64,000 nt of DNA from assembly GCA_045534225.1 (NCBI GenBank), contig JAZSJJ010000001.1, positions 73,789-137,788 of the forward strand, written 5' to 3'. Shown here one piece after another: positions 25,541 through 34,377 of this stretch (position 1 is the stretch's first letter; every line of letters begins with the position of its first letter). Under the pieces are notes generated by a model. The model did no database searches. It worked only from the letters and a program-made list of their open reading frames with translations, and was not told the origin of the DNA. The stretch comes from UMGS1649 sp045534225. GTDB lineage: Bacteria; Bacillota; Clostridia; TANB77; CAG-465. Position numbers and translations under genes: made by a program.

Positions 25541-26391
25541 TTTACCACCCTATCTTTTGAATTAATATCTTTAATTATCTTAATATCTGTATATTCTTTA
25601 TGTTCCTTAATGATGTTTACAACATCTTCACCCTGAAGGTGTCCTATTTCTACAAGAATACTTCCACCATCATTTAAGAAGTTTTTAGCTTCGTTATATA
25701 TAACTCTATATGGTTCTAAACCGTCTTTTCCGCCTCTTAATGCTAGTTCTGGTTCTTGTTTTACAAAGTCTGAAATTTCATTCATTTCATCATCTGTTAA
25801 GTACGGCGGATTTGACGTTATTATATCATACTTGTTTGTAGTTTTGTATAGTGATTCAAACATATCTGATTTAATTACTTCGCATTTGTCTTTTACATCA
25901 TTTATATCTATATTTTTAGTAGCTACTCTAATCGCTACGTCCGAAATATCTATTAGCGTTGCACTTTCAATATTTGAATTCTTCATTACGGATATTGCAA
26001 CACATCCTGTGCCCGTACAAAGGTCTAGAAGGCTTAAATAACCGTTTTCTTTTATACAGTTAATACTTTCTTCTATTAATGTTTCAGTGTCTTGTCTTGG
26101 TATTAAAACACCGTCTTCTATATAGTATTCCTCGTTATATATATATGCTTTATGTGTTAGATACTGTGGTGGCATTTTATCCACAGCTATTTTTTCCATC
26201 ATTCGATCTAATACTTGTATGTCTTCATCTGTTATTTCTACCATATTAAGCTTTATATCTGATAATTTTACACATTTTATCTCAGCAAGTAATAAAACAA
26301 CAAGTTCCCTAGGGGTACTTGTTATATCTAGGGAATCTATATTGTACTTATTTATATATTCTTCTGTTAGTTTATTTAATATATTACTCAT
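25519..26391 (-). CDS. prmC: peptide chain release factor N5-glutamine methyltransferase
   Basis: 290 residues. N-terminal helical domain, then a Rossmann methyltransferase with PRQDTETLIE, the SAM-binding LLDLCTGTGCVAIS and the catalytic NPPY (SNPPYLTDDE). It methylates the GGQ glutamine of RF1 and RF2. AAAGGAAAG precedes the ATG. prmC commonly stands beside prfA and rpmE; here rpmE lies upstream on the same strand, but no prfA is in the window. It overlaps the HAD gene by 8 bases. Confidence 0.95.
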   Translation of the reverse strand: MSNILNKLTEEYINKYNIDSLDITSTPRELVVLLLAEIKCVKLSDIKLNMVEITDEDIQVLDRMMEKIAVDKMPPQYLTHKAYIYNEEYYIEDGVLIPRQDTETLIEESINCIKENGYLSLLDLCTGTGCVAISVMKNSNIESATLIDISDVAIRVATKNIDINDVKDKCEVIKSDMFESLYKTTNKYDIITSNPPYLTDDEMNEISDFVKQEPELALRGGKDGLEPYRVIYNEAKNFLNDGGSILVEIGHLQGEDVVNIIKEHKEYTDIKIIKDINSKDRVVKCRFQKK

Positions 26392-27184
26392 TATTTCTTT
26401 CCTTTATATTATCTAAAACTTTCTTTATTTCTATATCTAGGTTACTTCCTTCTTCGTAATTTGCAGGTACCGTTAAATTAACACGTCCGTCCGCAAACAA
26501 CTTAGTAGAAAGTCTATCACTATCTTTATGTACAGCCACTGCTACTCCGCCGTTATCCTTTACAAGTTTCATGCATGGTACATCTGTAAGGCCATCGCCG
26601 AAGTATACCATATTGTTAAATGGAATTGCTTTCTTATCTTCTTCCATTTTATCGTTTATTGCTTCATCATACACCTCAAATATGCCTTTGTTTATTCTAT
26701 ATAAAAATTGTGTCTTGTTAGTATAGTTTACGCATACTGCAGGCCATTTTGCGATATCGTCTATGTTGTATAAAAAGCTACAAGCATATATTCTTTCAAA
26801 CTTATCTTTTATACTTGTTCCTTCAATCATTTCCTTTATACCAGATGATACTATATAATGGTGTATATTAAGGCCTAATGCAGCACCATAGTTGTTTATT
26901 CTATCAAACCAGTCTTCTACACCCGGATAAAAAGTAACGCTTTTTCCATACTCTACAAACGCACTTTTCTTAACAGATATATTCTTTTCTTCTGCTTTCT
27001 TTAGCATTAAATACATATATGCTAGAACGCCTTCCATATTGTTTTTAATTTTAAGTTCATTTGCTTCTTCCCAAAACTCTTTAGATGTCATTTTAAGAGC
27101 TGGTATAAAGTTATATTCTTGTATATTGCCATGAGCTAATGTTCCGTCAAAGTCATATATAAATGCTACATTATTGTTTTTCAT
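26384..27184 (-). CDS. HAD-superfamily phosphatase
   Basis: 266 residues. Motif I DFDGTLAHG near the N-terminus, motif II Ser in YIVSSGIKE, and motif IV YFGDGLTDVPCM are all present, so a phosphohydrolase is likely. The helical cap between them is of C1 type. Substrate unknown. It sits between rpmE and prmC, overlapping prmC by 8 bases, and so is in the prmC-whiA-hemW-polA transcription unit. Confidence 0.88.
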   Translation of the reverse strand: MKNNNVAFIYDFDGTLAHGNIQEYNFIPALKMTSKEFWEEANELKIKNNMEGVLAYMYLMLKKAEEKNISVKKSAFVEYGKSVTFYPGVEDWFDRINNYGAALGLNIHHYIVSSGIKEMIEGTSIKDKFERIYACSFLYNIDDIAKWPAVCVNYTNKTQFLYRINKGIFEVYDEAINDKMEEDKKAIPFNNMVYFGDGLTDVPCMKLVKDNGGVAVAVHKDSDRLSTKLFADGRVNLTVPANYEEGSNLDIEIKKVLDNIKERNNE

Positions 27185-27204
27185 ATATCCTCCTTATTTT
27201 GAGT

Positions 27205-27233
27205 AAAATAAAAGTGCTACATTATGCAGCACC
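27205..27233 (-). terminator. terminator after rpmE
   Basis: 9-bp stem GTGCTGCAT/ATGTAGCAC (one mismatch) followed by TTTTATTTT on the minus strand. Confidence 0.75.
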
Positions 27234-27239
27234 GTTATA

Positions 27240-27443
27240 TTACTTATTTGTTCCGTATTTTTCCATGAATTTTGCGGCTCTACCTTTAGAAGAAACTGCT
27301 TGTTTTAATCCAGTAAAGAATGGATGACATGCGCTACAAGTATCAGTCTTCATATCTTTCTTAGTTGAACCTACTTCAATTACGTTACCGCAAGCGCAAG
27401 TAATTGTTGTTTTTTCATATTTTGGTTGTATTTCGCTTTTCAT
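27240..27443 (-). CDS. rpmE: 50S ribosomal protein L31, zinc-binding form
   Basis: 67 residues. MKSEIQPKYEKTTITCACGN, then a second pair in CSACHPFF gives the CxC...CxxC zinc set of the C+ type L31. The end (GRAAKFMEKYG) is typical. The zinc form is often replaced by a Zur-controlled C- paralogue under zinc shortage; no second copy is in the window. GGAGGGAC precedes the ATG. Confidence 0.97.
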   Translation of the reverse strand: MKSEIQPKYEKTTITCACGNVIEVGSTKKDMKTDTCSACHPFFTGLKQAVSSKGRAAKFMEKYGTNK

Positions 27444-27556
27444 TATTTGTCCCTCCTTATTAATAAGATTCGCTTTTACCTAATATATTCTAACATAAGT
27501 TTATTTAAATTACAACTTTTTTATGATATTTATGCAAATATTTTTTTATTAAGAGA

Positions 27557-27946
27557 TTACTTAATCCAAGCTCCTAACATCCACTTATTAAATAGCTTAA
27601 ATTCACCGCTTACTATATTGTTGTTTGATATAGCTTCTGTTGAGTTTTGATATTCCTCAAATTTTTTGTCATACTTATATGAAACTGTATAGCCAATTCC
27701 GGAATATATAACAGTGTCATCTGTATATGTCTCTCCAGTTATTTTGCCAGGTAATACACCTAAATTTTTATTAAATCTAACAAGCTCCATGATTATAAAA
27801 AGAATAAATGCAACTAATAATATAACTGCTATTTTTATTGTTGCTTTTAAGAATCTTTTTGTTTCCTTTTTTATTGCCTCTTTTTTAGCTATTTTCATGT
27901 CTCTTTCTATTGCTTTTCTTGTTCTTACGTTCATTTTACCTTCCAT
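27557..27946 (-). CDS. small single-pass membrane protein, unknown
   Basis: 129 residues. A highly basic, Lys/Arg-rich cytoplasmic helix (RTRKAIERDMKIAKKEAIKKETKRF) precedes one membrane segment (about 38-56) and a short outside domain with GEFKLFNKWMLGAWIK at the end. Not recognised. GAGGG before ATG 27946 supports this start; an ATG four codons in also has GAAGG. Single-gene unit. Confidence 0.65.
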   Translation of the reverse strand: MEGKMNVRTRKAIERDMKIAKKEAIKKETKRFLKATIKIAVILLVAFILFIIMELVRFNKNLGVLPGKITGETYTDDTVIYSGIGYTVSYKYDKKFEEYQNSTEAISNNNIVSGEFKLFNKWMLGAWIK

Positions 27947-28008
27947 ATATTATCCCTCGATATGTGTATTATATCACATTAAGAATATATTGCAAGAAAT
28001 CTAATAGA

Positions 28009-28335
28009 TTAAACCGCATAAATTAAGCTTACTGTTTCGTTTACTTCAAGGCTATTATTTTTCATGCGACCATCTAAAAAATACAACATATGTATTTCGT
28101 CACCATCAATTTTATATATTATTGCAAATTTGTTTTTTATAACAAACCTTCTAACATTTTTGTTTGAATTATACTTAGGAGCCAAGTATGGAAATTTAGA
28201 AATTATATTAATAACTGCTTTTAGCTCATCTATAATAGTTTTTACATAACTTTCACTATATAAATAATAATATTCTAACCTGTTATAAAACATATTTTTA
28301 AAGTCATGAGTTAAAATTATTTTGAATTTATTCAT
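28009..28335 (-). CDS. RelE/ParE-family toxin
   Basis: 108 residues. The order matches the RelE/ParE fold: N-terminal helices (TIIDELKAVINIISKFPYLAPKY) then the beta sheet VRRFVIKNKFAIIYKIDGDEIHMLYFLDGR, whose Arg-rich strand and final Arg are the usual active-site region. RelE types cut mRNA at ribosomes and ParE types poison gyrase; the sequence does not decide. Its ATG shares one base with the antitoxin stop (TAATG), so the two are translationally coupled. Confidence 0.85.
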   Translation of the reverse strand: MNKFKIILTHDFKNMFYNRLEYYYLYSESYVKTIIDELKAVINIISKFPYLAPKYNSNKNVRRFVIKNKFAIIYKIDGDEIHMLYFLDGRMKNNSLEVNETVSLIYAV

Positions 28336-28538
28336 TAACGTGCCTCCTTTTTTATAAAAATTTGCTCTAATTCTGCAATTGCAACATCAGCAGGTATTCC
28401 TTTCCCATCACGTATTTGTTTTTCCCCATTTCGTATAACTTCAATCATTTTATCGATATCTGTATATGGCATTGTTCCTTGCATCATATCGTTTAATAAA
28501 CGTTCTTTTAAATCCTCATAATCAATTTTATTGTCCAT
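28335..28538 (-). CDS. antitoxin of the RelE/ParE-type pair
   Basis: 67 residues starting MDNKIDYEDLKERL. The ATG at 28538 follows a GGGGGG stretch; the longer frame to 28583 runs into the promoter. Helical, acidic, with an addiction-module-like C-terminus (AIAELEQIFIKKEAR). Placement before the toxin with a one-base overlap fits a type II antitoxin. Its promoter has a palindrome between -35 and -10, the usual place for self-repression. Confidence 0.78.
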   Translation of the reverse strand: MDNKIDYEDLKERLLNDMMQGTMPYTDIDKMIEVIRNGEKQIRDGKGIPADVAIAELEQIFIKKEAR

Positions 28539-28568
28539 AATATTTTCGCCCCCCTTTTCAACACTGCA

Positions 28569-28597
28569 AGTATACCAAATCACACAGTGATTGTCAA
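28569..28597 (-). promoter_or_regulatory. toxin-antitoxin promoter with operator
   Basis: Minus strand TTGACA (28592-28597), 17-base spacer, TATACT (28569-28574). The palindrome ATCAC-N3-GTGAT (28579-28591) fills the spacer. Confidence 0.8.
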
Positions 28598-28625
28598 TCG
28601 TTTTTGAAAACGTTTGTTCTTTTTG

Positions 28626-28674
28626 CTAAAAATATATTACGGTACCTTTATATATAAATATATCGGTACCGTTT
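28626..28674 (-). terminator. terminator after the ABC exporter operon
   Basis: 8-bp perfect stem ACGGTACC/GGTACCGT with an AT-only loop, then AATATATTTTT on the minus strand. Confidence 0.75.
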
Positions 28675-28695
28675 TATCATTTAATTATTAAATTT

Positions 28696-29457
28696 CTATG
28701 ATCCTGTACTCTTGTATTTCTTCATTCCGGCATTAAATGTTAAACATGCTGGAATTAGTGTTATTAGACTTAGTATTGGTAGTAGTATGTACCACCATCT
28801 GTCCGATGAGCCAGTTATATATAGCATTGGATAGTATGATGTAAGTCCTATTGGAACTATATATGTAAAGAATGTTTTTACTATTTTGTTATATATTCCT
28901 ATAGGATATTGAGCGAAGTCTCTTGTTCCATATATGAATATGTTTATTACTTCAAGTCCCTCTATTGTTACAAAACACATTGCGGCGCTTAGTATTAGAA
29001 ATGCTCCAAATACTATTGTGCTTCCTATCATCATCATAAGTATTACAGGATAATATATTAATTTAATTTTTAGATTTATTAGTGCATATCCTAATATTAT
29101 TAAAGATATTACACATTTAATTAATTTAGATAGCTCTATCTTATACCCTATTATTTGTAGGTATATATTTTGTGGCCTTACTAGAAGTTGATCTAAATGT
29201 CCGTGCTTAATTATTTCGGAAAATTTATCAAAACCTCTAAGTATTCCTTCAGCTAAATTCTCTCCAAATTGCACTACTGCAAAGCAAAGTATTACTTGAT
29301 AAATATTAAATGATTTAACAAGTCCAAACTTTGCAAATAGCGAATAGAATACTACGCAGTAGCCAAAAAACGCAGCTATTTGAGCTATTATTAGGAATAT
29401 AAAGGAGCTTTTATATTCCATTTGCGATTTCAAATGCATTGAAATATATTTAAACAT
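28696..29457 (-). CDS. ABC-2 type exporter permease, subunit 2
   Basis: 253 residues with about six membrane segments and no soluble domain. Of the ABC-2 permease type with the segment GHLDQLLVRPQNIYLQIIGYKIE, similar to GTVAYELVRPYNLYIWWFIK in the partner protein; this loop is usual in the paired permeases of drug or lipid exporters. It follows its partner with a single base between them. Together with the ATPase it should make a heteromeric exporter. Substrate unknown. Confidence 0.85.
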   Translation of the reverse strand: MFKYISMHLKSQMEYKSSFIFLIIAQIAAFFGYCVVFYSLFAKFGLVKSFNIYQVILCFAVVQFGENLAEGILRGFDKFSEIIKHGHLDQLLVRPQNIYLQIIGYKIELSKLIKCVISLIILGYALINLKIKLIYYPVILMMMIGSTIVFGAFLILSAAMCFVTIEGLEVINIFIYGTRDFAQYPIGIYNKIVKTFFTYIVPIGLTSYYPMLYITGSSDRWWYILLPILSLITLIPACLTFNAGMKKYKSTGS

Positions 29458-29458
29458 T

Positions 29459-30262
29459 TTAACCTCCTTGTATATATACTTTCTTCATGGCGTACTTTAA
29501 TATTTTTGCTCCTATGAATATTAAAGCTACTACCCAGAATATTTGTAATCCTAAATATTTTAATCCATCTGCAACTGGTATATCTCCTGAGTAAATTCTA
29601 AATGGGAAATCTCCTATTAGCCAGAATGGAAAGATTAAGCATATATTTTGTACAATCGTTGGTAATAATGGTAGCGGCAAGCTTGTCCCACTTAATATTT
29701 CAGCAAAGTTATATATTACAGTTGCTATTCCCTTATCTTCGTACGTAAAGAACGCTATTGAGTGTATTATTACCATTATAGCAGTCACTATTAATGCTCC
29801 TAAGAATAGATTTAATAGGAACAATAAGAATGCTCCAAACGATATTGGCAAAGACAAATTGTATGGCGCTGGTAAAAATAACGTTACAGCTATTAGAACT
29901 CCCGAACGTAATGTTACTGCTGCAAGTCTTCCAGCAATACATTTAATAAACCACCATATATATAGGTTATATGGTCTTACAAGTTCATATGCTACGGTGC
30001 CATTTTTAATGCTTTTTGCTATACTCTCATCTCTTATTCTTACAAATACAAGCGTTAGTAGTGCCTGTTGTAGCCATATATACGTTACTAATTTTTCAAA
30101 GTCCATTGGAACATTTTGTCCTGTTCCTGCATAAAATGCTTGATAGATAAATATTTGTAGAAAGCCCCAGAAAAATTGAGTACATATTCCAGCTATTGCA
30201 GCTGTCTTGTATTGGAGTCCTGAAACGAGAGTAGTCTTAAAATAACTTAAATATCCCTTCAT
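29459..30262 (-). CDS. ABC-2 type exporter permease, subunit 1
   Basis: 267 residues, about six membrane segments. Contains the ELVRPYN motif between segments 2 and 3 that is shared with the other permease. The start overlaps the ATPase gene by 4 bases, so the three genes are one tightly coupled operon. The two permeases look like diverged duplicates in overall plan. Confidence 0.85.
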   Translation of the reverse strand: MKGYLSYFKTTLVSGLQYKTAAIAGICTQFFWGFLQIFIYQAFYAGTGQNVPMDFEKLVTYIWLQQALLTLVFVRIRDESIAKSIKNGTVAYELVRPYNLYIWWFIKCIAGRLAAVTLRSGVLIAVTLFLPAPYNLSLPISFGAFLLFLLNLFLGALIVTAIMVIIHSIAFFTYEDKGIATVIYNFAEILSGTSLPLPLLPTIVQNICLIFPFWLIGDFPFRIYSGDIPVADGLKYLGLQIFWVVALIFIGAKILKYAMKKVYIQGG

Positions 30263-31236
30263 AACTCATACTCCTTATACATTTCTAGAATAATATTATC
30301 TATATTATTTTCATGTATGTTTACATCTTCTATTTGACATACTCTACTATATTTTTCTATTATGCTAGATATACTTTCTTTCTTAGTATTTACTTCTATT
30401 AATACTTTCTTATTATCTTTTTCTAGAATCTTTGATTCTATTTTTGGAGCGGCTTGTAATTTTTTATATATTATTTCTAATTTTTTAGTTGATTGAAATT
30501 TGTGTTTGATTTTTTCTAAGCTTCCATCATACAATAGTTTTCCTTTACCTATTACTACTACTCTTGAGGCTAATTCTTCGATATCTGTCATATCGTGTGT
30601 TGTAAGAATTATGGTCGTCTTTTTCTCTTTGTTTAGTTCTTTAATAAATTCTCTTAATTGTACTTTTGAAACTGCATCGAGCCCAATTGTCGGCTCATCC
30701 AAGAATAAAATATCTGGATCATGTAACAGTGCTGCGGCTAATTCGCATCTCATCCTCTGGCCTAAGCTTAATTGTCTAACTGGTACATCTAACAAATCTT
30801 GCAGATTTAATTTTGTGATTAATTGTTGTTTTGTCTTTTGGTATTTCTCTTCAGGTATCTTGTATATTGCTTTTAGTAGTTCAAATGATTCGATAACCGG
30901 TATGTCCCACCATAATTGAGATTTCTGTCCGAATACAACGCCAATGTTAGCAACATATTCTTTCCTGTTCTTAAATGGATTAATGTTTCCTACTACGCAT
31001 GTGCCACTATCTGGTTGCATTATTCCGCATAGCATTTTAATTGTCGTTGATTTACCGGCTCCATTCGGCCCTATAAATCCAAGGATTTCTCCTTTTTCAA
31101 TACCGAATGATATGTTGTCTACTGCTTTAATCGTTCGGTATTTCGGTTTAACAAATGCTTTAATTGCATTTACTAACCCTTTGTCTCTTACCTTGATCTT
31201 AAAGTGTTTGGTAAGATTCTGTACGTTAATATACAT
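30259..31236 (-). CDS. ABC exporter ATP-binding protein
   Basis: 325 residues. ATG at 31236 chosen because AGGTAGGTG precedes it; the longer frame to 31362 runs through a palindrome and the probable promoter zone. Walker A GPNGAGKST, a Q-loop in GVVFGQKSQLWWDIP, signature LSLGQRMRCELAAALLH, Walker B ILFLDEPTIGLD and the H-loop TTHD are all visible. About 90 extra residues at the C-terminus fit the NatA/DrrA exporter type. Drives export with the two permeases downstream. Confidence 0.93.
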   Translation of the reverse strand: MYINVQNLTKHFKIKVRDKGLVNAIKAFVKPKYRTIKAVDNISFGIEKGEILGFIGPNGAGKSTTIKMLCGIMQPDSGTCVVGNINPFKNRKEYVANIGVVFGQKSQLWWDIPVIESFELLKAIYKIPEEKYQKTKQQLITKLNLQDLLDVPVRQLSLGQRMRCELAAALLHDPDILFLDEPTIGLDAVSKVQLREFIKELNKEKKTTIILTTHDMTDIEELASRVVVIGKGKLLYDGSLEKIKHKFQSTKKLEIIYKKLQAAPKIESKILEKDNKKVLIEVNTKKESISSIIEKYSRVCQIEDVNIHENNIDNIILEMYKEYEL

Positions 31237-31270
31237 AAAAACACCTACCTTTCTACGCGCAAAAAAATAC

Positions 31271-31285
31271 ATTACCTGAGGTAAC
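31271..31285. promoter_or_regulatory. possible operator in the ABC exporter leader
   Basis: TTACC-TGA-GGTAA is a perfect short palindrome between the start codon and the AT-rich promoter zone. No regulator gene is adjacent. Weak evidence. Confidence 0.3.
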
Positions 31286-31478
31286 TTAAAGATTAAAGAT
31301 TCTTTGTATTTTTCCTTTCTTCTTTTTACTCTACTGTAATGTATTTTTGTAACGTATGCCACAGACTATATCACAAACAGAATTATTTGTAAATAGTTTT
31401 TTATAAAATATTTTAGAAAAATTAAAATATTGTATATTGTCTACTTTTATGTTAATATTTTCATATGAGGTGTATACT

Positions 31479-31901
31479 ATGAAGAAAAATGAAATGTTTA
31501 GATATATAATAATAGCCGTTCTAATATGTGTGTTAGTATTTATAATTCCATTACTGATGATTAATAGATATCTAAATGTAAATAACACAGGAGCATTAGG
31601 CGTTACTTTTAAGGACTTATACGAATCTAATCTTACTAATGATCAAAAAACAACCCTTACTATATTAAGGAACTCTTGTAATAGCAACTTAATTATTATG
31701 AAAAAAGGATTTCAGCTTATGTTTATATATTTTGTAACATTGATAAGCATGATTTTATTAATTTCAGGTGTATCTTTAATGAAAGAACAGCCTGTTAGAT
31801 TCAAAGTTTATTTATGCTTGTTTTTTGCATTGATAATCGGTGTAATTGTTTTTACTTTACTCTTCCCTTCAATGTTACAATCAACATTTAAACTTTATTA
31901 A
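31479..31901 (+). CDS. small membrane protein with three segments, unknown
   Basis: 140 residues. The ATG at 31479 has GAGGTG 6 bases upstream. Three membrane segments are visible (about 8-28, 80-100, 112-132), with a first extracytoplasmic loop of about 45 residues (NVNNTGALGVTFKDLYESNLTNDQ). No family recognised. It stands alone on the + strand between the exporter and the phosphoesterase. Confidence 0.65.
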   Translation: MKKNEMFRYIIIAVLICVLVFIIPLLMINRYLNVNNTGALGVTFKDLYESNLTNDQKTTLTILRNSCNSNLIIMKKGFQLMFIYFVTLISMILLISGVSLMKEQPVRFKVYLCLFFALIIGVIVFTLLFPSMLQSTFKLY

Positions 31902-31905
31902 TGTA

Positions 31906-31944
31906 AAAAGGAACCTTGAATTTCTTCTTGGCTCCTTCTTTTTT
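31906..31944. terminator. bidirectional terminator between convergent genes
   Basis: AAGGAACC/GGCTCCTT stem (one mismatch) followed by TCTTTTTT; serves the 31479 gene and perhaps the facing phosphoesterase. Confidence 0.7.
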
Positions 31945-31945
31945 A

Positions 31946-32632
31946 TTAATTCAACTTACTAAGTTCAAACTTTGTATAATCTCCACTAACCATTTTGTAT
32001 TCTACTCCATCTATGTTACCCTCTTTTATCATGTAGTGTCCATCTCCGTGCAGATGTCCATAGATACATAGTTTTACATTGTATTTCTTAAACATTTCTT
32101 TTATCTCATATCTAAATGGCGGGAAGTGTGTCATTACTATTATTGGTTTGTCTTTATCCTCTTCTTTAATACTGTTTAAAGATAATTCTAAACGTACCAA
32201 TTCTCTTTTATATACCTTGCTGTCATCTACAGTATCATCATCTGTATTTCCCCAGCCTCTAAAACCACATATATTGTATCCTTCTACTAGATATGAATCA
32301 TTGTTTAATACAGTTATTGTGTCAAAGTTATTATCCTTTAAGAATTTGTTTACTTTAGTTAGTGTTGAGAAATAATAATCATGGTTTCCTTTAATTATTA
32401 TTTTCTTTCCGGGTAGGCTATTTAAATAGCTAAAATCTTCATATGCGGCTTCTAGTGTTAATGCCCAAGATATATCTCCTGGAATTAAAACAGTATCATC
32501 ATCTGTTACAGTCTTTTTCCAATTCTCATCTATTTTAGCTTCATAGTCTTTCCATTCTTCTCCAAAGACTTCCATAGATTTATTCTTTATCGCTTTGGAT
32601 AAATGTAAATCTGATAGTGCATATATAGCCAT
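31946..32632 (-). CDS. calcineurin-like metallophosphoesterase
   Basis: 228 residues. The metal-binding set is visible in order: SDLHL (DxH), PGDISWA (GD), KGNHDYYF (GNHD), MTHFPP (H) and YGHLHGD (GHxH). Cytoplasmic phosphatase or phosphodiesterase with unknown substrate. AGGAGGGGA precedes the ATG. It shares the strand with tsaD 40 bases upstream and may be cotranscribed. Confidence 0.9.
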   Translation of the reverse strand: MAIYALSDLHLSKAIKNKSMEVFGEEWKDYEAKIDENWKKTVTDDDTVLIPGDISWALTLEAAYEDFSYLNSLPGKKIIIKGNHDYYFSTLTKVNKFLKDNNFDTITVLNNDSYLVEGYNICGFRGWGNTDDDTVDDSKVYKRELVRLELSLNSIKEEDKDKPIIVMTHFPPFRYEIKEMFKKYNVKLCIYGHLHGDGHYMIKEGNIDGVEYKMVSGDYTKFELSKLN

Positions 32633-32673
32633 TTAAATCCCCTCCTTTTCTTTCTTCTTTGTTTTCTTTCTAT

Positions 32674-33687
32674 TTATTCATTTTCTATATTCATACTTGC
32701 TTTTGCATTTAAGCTTAGATCGTTTGTGAAGTTTCCTTCTCTAAACTTAAATATACCTGCTGCAGTTATCATAGCAGCGTTGTCTGTGCAGTATTTCATT
32801 TCAGGTAAATATATATCTATGTTGTTTTCTTTACCTTTATTTTGTAATTCTTCTCTAAGTCTTGTATTTGCAGATACACCACCTGCTAATACTATCTGTT
32901 TGATACCTTTTTCTTTAGCTATTGCAAGCGTGTGATCTACTAATACTTCTGCTACATTGTTTTCAAAGCTACGACACATATCTGCAATTCTTAGCTTGTC
33001 CTTCTCTTTATTTGCAATGTTAAGTACAGCTGTCTTTACTCCACTAAAGCTAAAGTCATAATTTTCTTCAAATCTAGTTTTAGGTAATTTGTATGTGTCT
33101 TGTCCATCCTTTGCCATTTTGCTTACTTCAGGGCCACCTGGATAGCCTAAGCCTAATACTCTTGCCACTTTGTCAAACGCTTCTCCTACTGCATCATCAC
33201 GTGTTTTAGCTAGTATTCTAAATTTTGTATAATCGCTAACTTCTATAACATGAGAATGCCCTCCAGAGACTACTAGAGCCAAAAATGGAGGTTTTAACTC
33301 TGGATGAGTTAAATAATTCGCTGCAATATGTCCAGCTATGTGATGAACTGGTACAAGCGGAATATCTAGTGCATACGCTATTGCTTTTGCAAAAGACACA
33401 CCTACTAGAAGTGCCCCTACAAGACCTGGTCCTACTGTAACTGCTACAGCAGAAATATCTTCTAATTTAATATCCGCTGTAGATAACGCTTCATCTAACA
33501 CCCATCCTATGTTTTTTACATGATGCCTAGATGCTATTTCTGGTACAACTCCACCAAAAGCTTTATGTATATCTATTTGTGAAGATACTGTATTAGCTAG
33601 CACCTTAAAGTTGTTATTGTTTTCCTCAAATTCTAATATAGCTATTGATGTTTCATCACAGCTACTTTCTATTCCTAATATATACAT
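32674..33687 (-). CDS. tsaD: tRNA N6-threonylcarbamoyladenosine transferase TsaD
   Basis: 337 residues. ILGIESSCDETSIAI at the start, the metal-binding HHIAGH block, LVVSGGHSHV and GGVSANTRLRE define TsaD/Kae1. With TsaB, TsaE and TsaC it makes t6A37 in ANN-decoding tRNAs. The partner genes are not in the window. AGAAGGGA precedes the ATG. Confidence 0.97.
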   Translation of the reverse strand: MYILGIESSCDETSIAILEFEENNNNFKVLANTVSSQIDIHKAFGGVVPEIASRHHVKNIGWVLDEALSTADIKLEDISAVAVTVGPGLVGALLVGVSFAKAIAYALDIPLVPVHHIAGHIAANYLTHPELKPPFLALVVSGGHSHVIEVSDYTKFRILAKTRDDAVGEAFDKVARVLGLGYPGGPEVSKMAKDGQDTYKLPKTRFEENYDFSFSGVKTAVLNIANKEKDKLRIADMCRSFENNVAEVLVDHTLAIAKEKGIKQIVLAGGVSANTRLREELQNKGKENNIDIYLPEMKYCTDNAAMITAAGIFKFREGNFTNDLSLNAKASMNIENE

Positions 33688-33699
33688 TTTATATCCCTT

Positions 33700-34353
33700 C
33701 TAAATACTTAGTATTAATCCTAGTACAAAGTATATTGCCATACTCGCTGGCACCATTATATAGTCTATTAAATCTGTAAAGAATAATATTGCTAGAAATA
33801 TAAACGAATATTCTTCCATCTTCGCCATTATATTTTTAGCGTTATATGGTAAGAAATAATATAATATCTTTGAACCATCTAAAGGCGGAAATGGTATTAA
33901 GTTAAACACTGCAAAACTTACATTAAACATTATTGTATACATTAATATTTCTAATATTATTGAACCAGTGCTATTAGATATTAGCCATGCATCTAATCCA
34001 AATACCATACATAGTTTTAACAATACTGTTATTACTATTGCAAGTATAACGTTAAAGGCTGGTCCAGCAAGTGCAACTAGCATATTCCCCTTGCCTCTTT
34101 TTTCGAAGTTTCTATCATCTACCATAACAGGTTTACCCCAACCAATACCTATTAACGCAATTGCTGCAAAGCCTATAGGATCTATATGCGCCCAAGGCGT
34201 GAGCGTAAGTCTTCCTCTTGCCTTTTGTGAATTATCTCCTAGTTTATATGCTACCCACGCATGTCCAAATTCATGTATAGATAGTGAAAGTAGTAATGCT
34301 GGTAGAAAATACAAGAATTGTATTAGTCCACCTTCCTCAAATATACTTATCAT
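33700..34353 (-). CDS. site-2 protease family (M50) membrane metalloprotease
   Basis: 217 residues, about five or six membrane segments. HEFGHAW (HExxH) in the first segment and FNLIPFPPLDGSKIL (N-P-x-P-x-x-D-G) in a late segment provide the zinc ligands. Small M50 proteins of this type cleave membrane substrates; the target is not indicated. It lies 12 bases upstream of tsaD on the same strand with AAAGGAG before its ATG. Confidence 0.9.
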   Translation of the reverse strand: MISIFEEGGLIQFLYFLPALLLSLSIHEFGHAWVAYKLGDNSQKARGRLTLTPWAHIDPIGFAAIALIGIGWGKPVMVDDRNFEKRGKGNMLVALAGPAFNVILAIVITVLLKLCMVFGLDAWLISNSTGSIILEILMYTIMFNVSFAVFNLIPFPPLDGSKILYYFLPYNAKNIMAKMEEYSFIFLAILFFTDLIDYIMVPASMAIYFVLGLILSI

Positions 34354-34377
34354 TTATATCTCCTTTTATTTAATTAT

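Noticed and set aside
28607..28618. LexA box GAAC-AAAC-GTTT upstream of the toxin-antitoxin promoter
   Set aside because: One mismatch in a key position and location upstream of the -35; chance is likely in this base composition.
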